A stretch of DNA of 64,000 bases, taken from assembly GCA_958296385.1 (NCBI GenBank), contig OY282494.1, positions 2,686,981 to 2,750,980 of the forward strand. Reading direction: 5' to 3'. A program made the position numbers and the translations under genes. The notes beneath the pieces are model-generated. The model made no database searches. It was not told the origin of the DNA and saw only the letters and a program-made list of their open reading frames with translations. The stretch is from an uncultured Dehalococcoidia bacterium (GTDB taxonomy: Bacteria; Chloroflexota; Dehalococcoidia; Lucifugimonadales; UBA3495). Below are positions 17,189-25,279 of this stretch, piece after piece (the stretch's first letter is position 1; each line of letters begins with the position of its first letter).

Positions 17189-18265
17189 TTACCCGTAGCC
17201 CAAGGTTTGGATGATTGACTTGGCAATGCCTTTCGCCATGGATGGCGGCACGGCATCCGATACCAGGCGTACTTGCTCCGTGAACGTACCGAGCAACTGG
17301 TACGAGTGGGGAAAGCCTTGTAACAGCATGGCTTCATAGATGGACAGCCTACGATGGCAGCCAGGATGTATGTGTACTTCGTTATGCCCGTAAGCGACGG
17401 TGTAACTCGGAGCGTCCCAAGCCAGCACTTTGAAGCTCAATCCCCCGCTGTTTCCAGGCGATAGGCTCCCGTTGGTGAATTTCGGCGACCGGGGAACCAT
17501 TGCTATGTGATTAGGGTGGCAGGGAATAACATCAGGCTCCAATCCCTGCGCGCAATAGACAGGCTCCGGCAGGCCGGCGATCGCGCTCTCGACACTGGGT
17601 GGAGTACTGTGTCCTTCCGGCAGCGTCAGTCTGGCTGCCGGATACCTTTTCGCGTTGATACCAACCATAATCAACCGCTTGCGATGCTGTGGAACTCCAA
17701 ACTTGCCGGCGTCCAGGACGCCGTCGTACACATTGAAACCCGCGGCGGCGGCAGTTTTTGCGACTTCTGCAAGCAGGGGCTTGTGCTTGCTGTGGTTTAG
17801 ACCGGGTACGTTTTCGAGCACGAAGAACTCGAGGCCGCGACGATCCGCGAAGATTTTGATGATACTTGCGTAGTTGCGGAGGAGTTTGCGTCTGGGGTCG
17901 CTGTCGCTCTGATGAACGTTGGACGAAGAAAATCCCTGGCAAGGCGGACCTCCGATTATCCCCGCCAACTGTGCGCCTCCGGTGGTATTGTCCCACAGGT
18001 CCAGGATGGCCTCCGGCGCCACTTTGCCCAGGTCCAGCGTTGCGGTTGTGGCGTCCGGGTGATTACGGCCGTAGGTCGCTATGGCGGCAGGGTTGATGTC
18101 GATAGCAAGGAGGGGGTTGAACCCGGCACTCTCGAAGCCGCAGTCCAGTCCGCCGGAACCTGAGAACAGGCTAAGTACCGGCCACTGGCCGGCGCATTTC
18201 AAGGAGCTGGAAATCCCTTCCGGTGCTTTGGCTTCGGCTTTGTGCAAAATTACCTCCTTAATCAT
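17189..18265 (-). CDS. DNA (cytosine-5-)-methyltransferase (DruM-like)
   Basis: All main C5-methyltransferase motifs are visible: motif I LSLFSGSGGLDCGF (31-44), the catalytic GGPPCQGFS (C109), motif VI ENVPG (151-155), motif VIII QHRKRL (193-198), a target-recognition segment, and motif X near DAVPPSMAKGIAKSI. It is the first gene of the Druantia-like operon. The start is ambiguous. ATG 18265 has no Shine-Dalgarno, whereas the in-frame TTG at 18247 sits five bases after AAGGAGG, so the real protein may be six residues shorter. The ~120 bases upstream are AT-rich, with small palindromes around ATCATATGAT, and may hold the operon promoter or operator. Confidence 0.9.
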   Translation of the reverse strand: MIKEVILHKAEAKAPEGISSSLKCAGQWPVLSLFSGSGGLDCGFESAGFNPLLAIDINPAAIATYGRNHPDATTATLDLGKVAPEAILDLWDNTTGGAQLAGIIGGPPCQGFSSSNVHQSDSDPRRKLLRNYASIIKIFADRRGLEFFVLENVPGLNHSKHKPLLAEVAKTAAAAGFNVYDGVLDAGKFGVPQHRKRLIMVGINAKRYPAARLTLPEGHSTPPSVESAIAGLPEPVYCAQGLEPDVIPCHPNHIAMVPRSPKFTNGSLSPGNSGGLSFKVLAWDAPSYTVAYGHNEVHIHPGCHRRLSIYEAMLLQGFPHSYQLLGTFTEQVRLVSDAVPPSMAKGIAKSIIQTLGYG

Positions 18266-18384
18266 ATGATAATCATACGATACGGCATTCCGTCGCAGTA
18301 GGTCTTGTTTTTTTACAAGCGCCGACGGGTGAAAATCCAAGTCTAAACACCTCTATTGGAGATAGCCAGCACCAGCGGAGGGGC

Positions 18385-18775
18385 ATGATGGACCTGGACA
18401 CCCAGATAATAGCAGTCATTTGCTGGATTGATGATGCTTTGCAGAGCCTCTTTCGGGGACAGGGGGGCCGCCAGCGCGGTCCGCAACCGGCATTGTACGA
18501 CGCTAAGGCGTTGACCATGGCAGCCGTGGGGATTACAGGGCTTCAGCCGGGGCAATAGGATCTGCTGGTACTTTCGCCGGCACTACTGCCACTGCTTTCC
18601 GGCCCGAGCGGGAGTCGGCCGCAACATTTTCTTGGGCCAGGCCGCCAACCTCCGGTGGCGCAAGGAGCGGCTCTGGAAAATGCTCCTGGACTCCACCCTG
18701 ATCCTCCGATGGTTGCCCAGATTTTTGCGCCGCGAGTGTGGCAGCCTCACCGTCATGCGCCGCATCCTGGCGTAG
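18385..18775 (+). mobile_element. IS982-family transposase remnant
   Basis: The first frame reads MDLDTQIIAVICWIDDALQS, then RQRGPQPALYDAKALTM, and stops at 18556-18558. A second frame continues with YFRRHYCHCFPARAG, FLGQAANLRWRKERLWK and stops at 18773-18775. This is the N-terminal ~130 residues of the transposase type annotated as IS982 in Chloroflexota. The DDE core and both ends are missing. It separates the defence operon from the IS1 remnants. Confidence 0.6.
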
Positions 18776-18830
18776 TCATCGGCTTTGATGCAGGCCGACA
18801 CGCGGCTAGGGTATTCTTATATGTGCGTGC

Positions 18831-19418
18831 ATTGAATTGGCAGCGCCCGCCCCGGACGTACCAGCAGGCCAGCGCAATGGAATACACCAGCATCACAATG
18901 CTTTTCGTATAGCCTTTCGTCCGTCGCACCGGATGGTTCAGCTTACCCCGCAGCCACGAATGCAACCTCTCGTTCCAGTTCGCCGGCCCGTACTTCCCCG
19001 CCTCGTGCCGGTTCGTCGGCAGCCAGCCGTACACCGGATACCCGTCGCTGCAACCCCGCATCCGGCAGCCTCTCGTACAGCCGCAGGAAGGGTTTTTCGT
19101 TGCGGCCGCCCACCTCAAAGTCCATCCGGTGCCGTCCAAATCCAGCAGTCCTCCCGCTGATCTCCACGCCGCACTCCCCCCGCTTTGACCGCCGGCCCCG
19201 ACCGGCGATAGTCCCCTTCCGGCAGATAGGAACGGCGGCAGTCGTCGCACTTAAACCGTTGCCGGCCTTTGCTATGACCAGCTTTGGCCATCCAGTTGGA
19301 GCCACAATCCGTGCAGCGGACATCGTGGCGATAAGCGCGCGGGCGAACCATCATCCTACCTCACGCAACCAGCAATCAACCCCACTATATCCAATGTCAG
19401 CATAGATTAGGAGTACCC
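18831..19418 (-). mobile_element. IS1-family element copy a, deleted
   Basis: The left part encodes the IS1-type zinc ribbon (CTDCGSNWMAKAGHSKGR) from ATG 19354 and then jumps to REDCWIWT, so the helix-turn-helix and the first catalytic aspartate are deleted. Downstream pieces retain the DGYPVYGWLP-type and KGYTKS text in other frames. One end is recognisable near 19418 (GGTACTCCTAATC). The other terminal repeat is gone. The promoter-proximal sequence (CATTGGATATAGTGGGG) groups it with copies d and e. It abuts the transposase remnant at 19420-19638. Confidence 0.75.
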
Positions 19419-19419
19419 C

Positions 19420-19638
19420 GGTTCGCGTTCTAGTCCATAACCCGTCCAGCTCCAAGTAGCGGAACACCGGCGTCCGCAACCGGATTGTGCCGTAGCTGGT
19501 GGTGATAGTGCGGGCGTACCAATGATGCCGGTGCATCGCCAGGCCGCAGCCCGGGCAGAGCGGCTGGCAATCGTCCAAGGCCTGCTGCAACCAGACGGGC
19601 ATCTGCCGCTCCAACCGGGTTTCCAAATCATAAAGCAC
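19420..19638 (-). pseudogene. Truncated transposase remnant, second copy
   Basis: From GTG 19638 the frame reads VLYDLETRLERQMPVWLQQ, then CPGCGLAMHRHHWYARTI, matching the remnant at 683-1040 residue for residue over most of its length. It then diverges into LELDGLWTRTRTG, a catalytic-domain-like phrase absent from the first copy, and is cut by IS1 copy a. An internal deletion has probably removed the second zinc pair. Confidence 0.55.
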
Positions 19639-19754
19639 TCCCGTAACAACGCCCCTCCCGCCGATTTCAGACCCAGGTAATTGCACCCACCCTACAACCA
19701 AACCACCTAAATACCTTTGCCCCCAAGCACCCGCTACTCCGTCAAAATCCCCCG

Positions 19755-20285
19755 CCAAATCCAAAAATCAGCGACCCCAACCTCTTGCAACCGTACATCG
19801 GTTCGTGTAAGATACATCCATCGGGCAAATCAACAACCAATCCCCGCCTCAGCCGTTCTCCACCGGAGAGCGCCCCTGAGGAACCGGGGCCATCACACTA
19901 TCACAACACCGCATCAAACGTCGCCGGAGATTCCAGTCACCACGGCCACCCCCGTCAGCATCCAAACCGCAATCGGCCAGGCCGACCCATCGACGCTTTC
20001 ACGGCGTGGGCGGTACTCCGCAGGGTATCGAGCTTCAGCCCGCGTGCTGCTCCCCCAAAGGGCAGGACACGTAAAATGAAGGTCCGTAATAGTTGCGTAA
20101 AAACCTTCCGGCCGTAAGGGCTGACACCGACTGGAATTTCCGGCGATAACCAACAACCGAACCACCCAAACCAAACCGAACCCACCGCCCGATAGCCAAT
20201 CGCCCGATACCACGCCCGCCCGATACCGGCCAACCACAAACCCACTCCCAAAGGATGACCGGTTATGACTTGACCAAACCACCTG
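19755..20285 (-). repeat. ~500 bp intergenic repeat, copy 1
   Basis: Read on the minus strand, this segment matches 42396-42890 through most of its length. Shared landmarks, in order, are TTTGGTCAAGTCAT, CTTTGGGAGTGGGTT, GGTATCGGGC, TACGCAACTATT, TTCATTTTACGTGTCCT, CGGGCTGAAGCTCGATACC, GCCCACGCCGTG, TGTGATGGCCCCGGTT, GTATCTTACACGAAC and GGGGGATTTTGACGG. No conserved ORF, terminal inverted repeat or target duplication was seen. It fills the 19.7-20.3 kb gap between IS remnants and the VOC gene. It could be a non-autonomous mobile element or the relic of a larger one. Confidence 0.7.
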
Positions 20286-20397
20286 CAACGCAACGCAACC
20301 CCCTTTGCCCCCCGTACTTGACAGCATTACCCCCGTGCCATACCGTTGCCCAAACCGTTGCCACTCGCCGAGGTGGTAGCAATAAGGAGGTTTCGTT

Positions 20398-20877
20398 ATG
20401 GCGCAGATTGCCGGCTTGGGCCACGTAGGCATTTATGCTACCGACCTGATAAAAATGCGCGATTTCTACACCCGCGTGCTGGGCTTGGAGATTGCCGACC
20501 AGGACCTGGAGGAACTTCGTATGGTGTTCCTCGGCTCCGACCCGGTGCGGGAGCATCACGATTTGCTCTTGATGGAGGGGCGCGTCACTGCCGACGACGC
20601 CAAAGTCATCCAGCAGATTTCCTTCCGCGTGCCCTCCATCCAGGACCTGCGCGATTTCAAGGCGCGCATTGACGCGGAGAACCTGGCCATCGACCGCATC
20701 GTCAGCCACGGCAACGCTTTCGGTATCTACTTCTTTGACCCGGAGGGCAACCGCGTCAAGCTGTACTACAAGACCGGGTTCCCGGTTGCTCAGCCCCACG
20801 TCGACCCGCTGGACTTGTCCCGCACCGATGCGGAATTGCTGGCGGACGCCCGCGCGCTCATGCACTCCAAGCGGTAA
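20398..20877 (+). CDS. VOC family (glyoxalase/dioxygenase-fold) protein
   Basis: A 159-residue vicinal-oxygen-chelate protein with an excellent AAGGAGG Shine-Dalgarno. HVGIY (H9) supplies the first metal ligand and REHHDLL (about 52-57) the second. The third position, normally the glutamate of DPxGNxxEL, is lysine here (DPEGNRVKLY, K121). Metal binding may therefore be altered, or the ligand supplied elsewhere. The family includes extradiol dioxygenases and glyoxalase-like enzymes; the substrate is unknown. An MFS gene follows on the same strand after about 120 bases. Confidence 0.85.
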   Translation: MAQIAGLGHVGIYATDLIKMRDFYTRVLGLEIADQDLEELRMVFLGSDPVREHHDLLLMEGRVTADDAKVIQQISFRVPSIQDLRDFKARIDAENLAIDRIVSHGNAFGIYFFDPEGNRVKLYYKTGFPVAQPHVDPLDLSRTDAELLADARALMHSKR

Positions 20878-20994
20878 TAGCGACCCGCACGGACACCGCC
20901 GCCGCCGGACCCCCCCGGCCGCGGCGGTGTTGCCATTTCTTTGCCCGCCAACTTGTCCCCCCGCCAAAGCCCGAACCCTAACCCCGCAAAATCA

Positions 20995-22302
20995 ATGCCC
21001 GAAAGCACCGAAAATCGCGCCGCCGCCGGCGCACCCCGGCCGGCCGGCCCGGTCGCCTACGACGAACTGCCCCCCCGCTACCATCGCTGGAAGTGGCAGG
21101 TGCTGGTCGCATTCTGCGTGTTCTACCTGTTCGTCTATACCGGCCGGTTCAATTTCTGGCCCACTTCGCCCCTCATCAAAGAGGACTTGGGGCTGACGAA
21201 CATTGAAATTGGCATCATCAACGCCATGCTGCTTTGGGGTTTTATGCTGGGGGATTTGGTGCACGGGCGGCTGGCCGAGGCTTACGGCCTGCGCCTGTGG
21301 GTGCTGGTCGGCGCCATCCTCACCACCGTGTTCAATTGGGCCGCCTCCTTCGGAACGTCAACCGTTGGCATCGCCATTCCGTGGGCCATCAACGGATTCG
21401 TCAACGCGGCGTGCTGGGCGCCGGCCATCAGCCTGATTAGCCAGTGGTGGCCCCGGCGGGAGCGCGGCATCGCCATGGGCGTCATCGGCACCACTACCGG
21501 CGGCGCAATGCTCGTAATGTGGTGGCTCAGCAGTTTCGTCGCCGCCCAATGGGGCTGGCAAGCCGCCTTCCGCTACCCCCCGCTCCTCATCCTGGCGCTG
21601 GGCATCGCCTTCTACTTCATCACCCGCGACCGCCCCAACGACGTAAATCTGCCCGAGTACATCGAGGATGACCAGGTATCCGCCGAACCGGAATCAGTCA
21701 GCGCCGCCGAGCTTAAAGGACTGGGCCCCTACAAGCTGCTGCTGTCCAACTCCCGGTTCCAGCTGGCCTGCCACGTTAAAGGACTTGAGAACGTTGCGCG
21801 CTACGGCCTCACCACGTGGGTGCCGCTCTACTACTTTGAGGCCGGCGGGCTGGACATCCGGCAAACCGTACTCGTTACGGTGCTGCTGCCCCTGGGCTAC
21901 CTGCTGGCGCCCCCCATATCCGGTTTCATCTCCGACCGCCTGCTCAACAGCCGCCGCCGGCCGCTGGTCATCGCCTCGTGCGTGCTGTCGGCGGCGGCGC
22001 TAGTCGTCATCGCCCTGGCCCCCCCGCAAAACGTCTGGCTCGGCGCCGCCCTGATGCTCTGGGGCGGCATCGGCATGGGCGTCTCCACCATCTCCGTCAT
22101 CGCCGTTGATATATCCGGACGCCGAATGTCCGGCACCGCCGCCGGCGTCCTCGACGCCCACGGCTACCTCTACGCCGGCGCCCAGGCCCTGCTGTTCAGC
22201 GTAGTCCTCGACATCGCCAGCAGCCCCTGGCCCCTCGTATTCCTCGCCATGGCCGCCACCCGAATAATATCGGCCGCGATGATTAGCCGGGTGCGGGTTT
22301 AG
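20995..22302 (+). CDS. MFS transporter, OPA (organophosphate antiporter)-like
   Basis: A membrane transporter of 435 residues with about 12 hydrophobic segments, beginning after a basic patch (YHRWKWQVLVAFCVFYLFVYTGRFNFW), split by a loop at about residue 225 (DQVSAEPESVSAAELKGLGPYK). The N-terminal text YTGRFNF and the overall pattern resemble the glycerol-3-phosphate/hexose-phosphate transporter branch. ATG 20995 was chosen because the residues before it are proline-rich and lack a ribosome site. Its cargo is unknown. It may be co-transcribed with the VOC gene. Confidence 0.85.
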   Translation: MPESTENRAAAGAPRPAGPVAYDELPPRYHRWKWQVLVAFCVFYLFVYTGRFNFWPTSPLIKEDLGLTNIEIGIINAMLLWGFMLGDLVHGRLAEAYGLRLWVLVGAILTTVFNWAASFGTSTVGIAIPWAINGFVNAACWAPAISLISQWWPRRERGIAMGVIGTTTGGAMLVMWWLSSFVAAQWGWQAAFRYPPLLILALGIAFYFITRDRPNDVNLPEYIEDDQVSAEPESVSAAELKGLGPYKLLLSNSRFQLACHVKGLENVARYGLTTWVPLYYFEAGGLDIRQTVLVTVLLPLGYLLAPPISGFISDRLLNSRRRPLVIASCVLSAAALVVIALAPPQNVWLGAALMLWGGIGMGVSTISVIAVDISGRRMSGTAAGVLDAHGYLYAGAQALLFSVVLDIASSPWPLVFLAMAATRIISAAMISRVRV

Positions 22303-22332
22303 GCCCGGAACCCCACTACCATTCTAAACCCC

Positions 22333-22438
22333 AATGTCATTCTGAGCGCAGCGAAGAATCTCGATAGCGTAGCGACGGCGTTGCCGGCAAGATGTGCGTT
22401 GCCTCGCCGAGATTCTTCGCTGCGCTCAGAATGACATT
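22333..22438. repeat. Inverted-repeat element (REP/MITE-like), copy 1
   Basis: Outer arms AATGTCATTCTGAGCGCAGCG and its reverse complement flank a partly conserved interior (GCGTAGC.ACGGCGTTG). The arms extend through GAAGAATCTCG on both sides, giving a stem of about 30 bp. Full copies occur at 43981 and 52912, with a half-site at 63430. It fills the MFS-hydrolase gap. Confidence 0.9.
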
Positions 22439-22475
22439 AGGGGAAATATCTCAGAATACATCAGGGCGTGAATCA

Positions 22476-23768
22476 ATGGATCGGAGAAGTTCCATGCTGC
22501 GGTGGCTGTACCGCCTCTATATCGCCGCCCTGATCGCCGGCGTGATTGCCACGGCGGTGCTGGCGTTAGTCCGCCCGGCCACCGTCGCCGTCCACACCGC
22601 CGGCTTTGCGATGCAGGTTTTGCCCGTGCCAATCAAACCCCAGCCCTGGCTGTCCCTCCCGCCAACCCATTTCGTGGACGTTCACCAGTCCGCCGACGGC
22701 ATCCCCACCCGCAGCGACGTGTACGTGATTGACGACGGCCAGCCCCGCGCCGGCTTGCTGGTAGTACTCGGCGCCAACGCCACCGGCGCCGACGACCCCG
22801 ACATCATCAACCTGGGAATGGCCCTGGCCCGAACCGGATTTGCCGCCACCTTTTACTGGTCGTCCCAGCTTGGCGACGACGCCAACATCGCCACGTCGGA
22901 AATCGAGTCGCTGATACTGGCCTTTGAGCGTATGTCCCGCCAGCCCTACGTGGACGCCAGCCGCATGGGAATGGCCGGCTTCTCCGTAGGCGCCTCGCTG
23001 TCGCTGGTGGCCGCCACCGACCCCCGCATCGCCAGCCGCGTCGCCTTCGTCAACGCCTTTGGCGGCTACTACGACGCCGGCGATTTGCTGATTCAGATTG
23101 CGTCCGGCAGCGCGATGAACGACCAGGACGCTGGCGACTGGCGCGTTGACCGGCTCACCGAGGAGATATTCAGCAAAGCCTTTGGCGGTTACTTTGACGC
23201 CGGCGACCTGCTGCTTGAGATTGCGTCCGGCAGCGCAGCCGATGACGATGCGGCCAGCGAATGGCCCGTTGACCGGCTCACCCGTCAAGTATTCGTCAAC
23301 GAGATAACCGACAGCATCCCCGACCCGGCCCGGCGTGCCGAGATACGCGCCGCCGCCCACGCCGGCGCCGAACTGCCCGCACCCGACGGCTCCCCGCTGG
23401 AGGCAACGGTAATGGCCCTGCTCGGCGGCGAACTCACCATCGCCGAGGCCCGCCAATGGTACGCCCACCTGCCGGAGACCTACCGCCGCCAAATCGCCGC
23501 CGTATCCCCATCGGCCCACCTCGCCAACATCCACCCCAACACCCACGTCCTGCTGATGCACGACCGGGGTGACCGGCTGATACCCGTCGGCGAATCCCGC
23601 CGTTTCGCCGAAGCCCTGCGCCAGCAGGAGAACGTGCGCTACAAATACACCGAAACCGACATCTTTGACCACGTGCGCCCCGATTCGGACCGGGATTTGC
23701 CGACAATCGCCGGCGGCGCAGTTCAGATATTCCGCCACGTGTACGGCATCATCAACGTGGCCGGATAG
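22476..23768 (+). CDS. Membrane-anchored alpha/beta hydrolase with internal duplication
   Basis: A 430-residue dienelactone-hydrolase-like protein. Residues ~6-28 form an N-terminal membrane anchor or signal (LYRLYIAALIAGVIATAVLAL), so the catalytic domain is probably outside the membrane. The nucleophile elbow is GMAGFSVGAS (serine). A late HDRGDRLIP segment and HVRPDSD supply candidate acid and histidine residues. Residues in the middle contain two adjacent 41-residue copies (FGGYYDAGDLL and FGGYFDAGDLL) inserted after the strand that follows the nucleophile. ATG 22476 was chosen because it begins the hydrophobic segment; the upstream codons fall in the repeat element. Confidence 0.8.
   Translation: MDRRSSMLRWLYRLYIAALIAGVIATAVLALVRPATVAVHTAGFAMQVLPVPIKPQPWLSLPPTHFVDVHQSADGIPTRSDVYVIDDGQPRAGLLVVLGANATGADDPDIINLGMALARTGFAATFYWSSQLGDDANIATSEIESLILAFERMSRQPYVDASRMGMAGFSVGASLSLVAATDPRIASRVAFVNAFGGYYDAGDLLIQIASGSAMNDQDAGDWRVDRLTEEIFSKAFGGYFDAGDLLLEIASGSAADDDAASEWPVDRLTRQVFVNEITDSIPDPARRAEIRAAAHAGAELPAPDGSPLEATVMALLGGELTIAEARQWYAHLPETYRRQIAAVSPSAHLANIHPNTHVLLMHDRGDRLIPVGESRRFAEALRQQENVRYKYTETDIFDHVRPDSDRDLPTIAGGAVQIFRHVYGIINVAG
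23058..23303 (+). repeat. 123 bp in-frame tandem duplication inside the hydrolase gene
   Basis: Two adjacent 123 bp units encode 41 residues each. Both contain the patterns FGGY.DAGDLL, IASGSA, and VDRLT..(I/V)F. The copies differ at many positions, so the duplication is old, and both halves stay in frame. Confidence 0.9.
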
Positions 23769-23805
23769 ACTGCGATGGATAGACTGCCGGCAAGTTCGGG
23801 AGCGC

Positions 23806-24156
23806 CTAGTTGCGGTTTTTCAGCCGCTCCAGCTGCTGCACCGTGCCCGGCAATTTCCAGTCCACGTAAAGCAGCACGTGTTCCTTGATGGCCTCCTCGT
23901 GAACCCGGCACGAAAAGCAGGCCCGGTCAATGCACAGCCCGTGCCGGGGACGCAGCGCCTCCCGCAGCTCCACCAACTGCCCGGGCAAATCGGCATCCTC
24001 AATCTGCCCCCCGCGCGCCAGCTCCAGCAGCTCGTCCAGCTGCGCCGACAGCCGCTCCAGCAACTCGTTATAACGCTGCAACCCCTGCTCAACAAAATTG
24101 CGCGGCTCCCCAGCCGTCAAGTAGGGAATCAACTGCATATCAGGAACATCGGCCAT
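23806..24156 (-). CDS. Hypothetical cysteine-containing helical protein
   Basis: A 116-residue soluble protein, mostly helical (long leucine/glutamate-rich segment, residues ~20-75), followed by LCIDRACFSCRVHEEAIKE, where three cysteines and a histidine could bind metal. I do not recognise the family. Its ATG is clean. It lies 70 bases beyond the end of the DUF1385 gene on the same strand, so it may be the last gene of that transcript. Confidence 0.6.
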   Translation of the reverse strand: MADVPDMQLIPYLTAGEPRNFVEQGLQRYNELLERLSAQLDELLELARGGQIEDADLPGQLVELREALRPRHGLCIDRACFSCRVHEEAIKEHVLLYVDWKLPGTVQQLERLKNRN

Positions 24157-24227
24157 AGCGCGCCTCAGTAATGCCGGTGGGCAAAGTCAAAACTGCGCCC
24201 ACTGTAACACACCGGACGGCCGCCGGT

Positions 24228-25247
24228 TTATCGATCGCCGGACGCCGGGCCGGGTTGACTGGTGCCGGCGTCGGCGGCGATGGCCGCTTGCATTGCGGTG
24301 ATGGCTACTTCAATCTGCTCAGCGTCCGGCTGGCGGGTGGTGATGCGTTGCAGCCAGAGGCCGGGCGCGGCCAGCATTACGCCAAACCACGCCGTCCGAT
24401 GCGCGCCGGCGAACCGGATGATTTCGTAACTCACCGCCGCCACTACCGGAATCAGCGCAATGCGCGACAGGATGCGCCATTCCAGGTCGGGGCGCCCCAG
24501 CAGGGCGAACACCAGCACCGACACCACCGCCACCGTGAGCAGAAACGCCGTGCCGCAGCGCGGGTGCGGCGTCGGATGCCGGCGCACAAAATCAACGGTC
24601 AGCGGCTCCCCGGCCTCGTAAGTATGCACCGCCATATGCTCCGCGCCGTGATAAGCGTACACCCGCCGGATGTCTTTCATCACCGAGATGCCGGCCACGT
24701 AGCCCACCAGAATAGCCAGCCGGATAACGCCCTCAATCAGATTGCTCACCACCGACGATGCGATAAAAGGGTCAATAGCCCGCACCGCCAGCAGGGGCAA
24801 AATCAAAAAGATGCCCACCCCGAACACCAGCGCAATCGCCATCGTAACGCCCATCGTCCAGCTGCTGATTGGCGTGCCGGCCGGGTCATTATTCCGTCCG
24901 CCGGCATCACCCCCGCCGGCATCCCCCCCAGCGTCCTTATCCCCGGCAGCAGCGTCGGATGCAGCCGATTCGTCGGCGGCGATGATGGCGGAACGCTGCA
25001 AGGATTTCATCCCCAGCCAGAGCGTTTCGGCCAGGATAAGCACGCCCCGCAGGAACGGAACCCGGCGCACCCGCCCGGAGAATCGCGCGCTGACCGGCTC
25101 GGTTGAGCAGATAATATCGCCATCCGGACGGCGCACGGCAAGGCTGTAATGCCGCACGCCGCGAATCATCACGCCCTCAATAACCGCCTGCCCGCCGTAA
25201 AGCGGACGCGGGCCGGACGCATCGGGATTAGGCCGTTCGTTAGCCAT
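24228..25247 (-). CDS. DUF1385 family membrane protein
   Basis: A 339-residue protein with the DUF1385 start YGGQAVIEGVMIRG and the conserved YHGAEHMAVHTYE block, near which RHPTPHPRCGTAFLL follows. There are about four membrane segments, and a glycine/alanine/aspartate-rich linker at about 95-125. The family (B. subtilis YqhQ) is often found near rpmE and prfA, and here rpmE is two genes upstream, which supports the call. The biochemical function is not established. Confidence 0.9.
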   Translation of the reverse strand: MANERPNPDASGPRPLYGGQAVIEGVMIRGVRHYSLAVRRPDGDIICSTEPVSARFSGRVRRVPFLRGVLILAETLWLGMKSLQRSAIIAADESAASDAAAGDKDAGGDAGGGDAGGRNNDPAGTPISSWTMGVTMAIALVFGVGIFLILPLLAVRAIDPFIASSVVSNLIEGVIRLAILVGYVAGISVMKDIRRVYAYHGAEHMAVHTYEAGEPLTVDFVRRHPTPHPRCGTAFLLTVAVVSVLVFALLGRPDLEWRILSRIALIPVVAAVSYEIIRFAGAHRTAWFGVMLAAPGLWLQRITTRQPDAEQIEVAITAMQAAIAADAGTSQPGPASGDR

Positions 25248-25279
25248 ACTTCAAGCGCGGGGCAATCATCTGGCGATGC

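Noticed and set aside
7685-18265. DISARM system
   Set aside because: DISARM has separate DrmA helicase and DrmB (DUF1998) proteins plus DrmC; here both features are on one very long chain and no DrmC is seen.
18343-18555. 70-codon minus-strand frame upstream of the methyltransferase, considered as a controller protein
   Set aside because: It is antisense to the IS982 transposase remnant and has no helix-turn-helix pattern.
22566-23738. 390-codon minus-strand frame opposite the alpha/beta hydrolase
   Set aside because: Antisense shadow from GC-rich codon usage; glycine/valine-rich text with no domain. Similar shadows oppose argH, the cyclase, the NHL protein, DUF1385 and the MerA-like gene.
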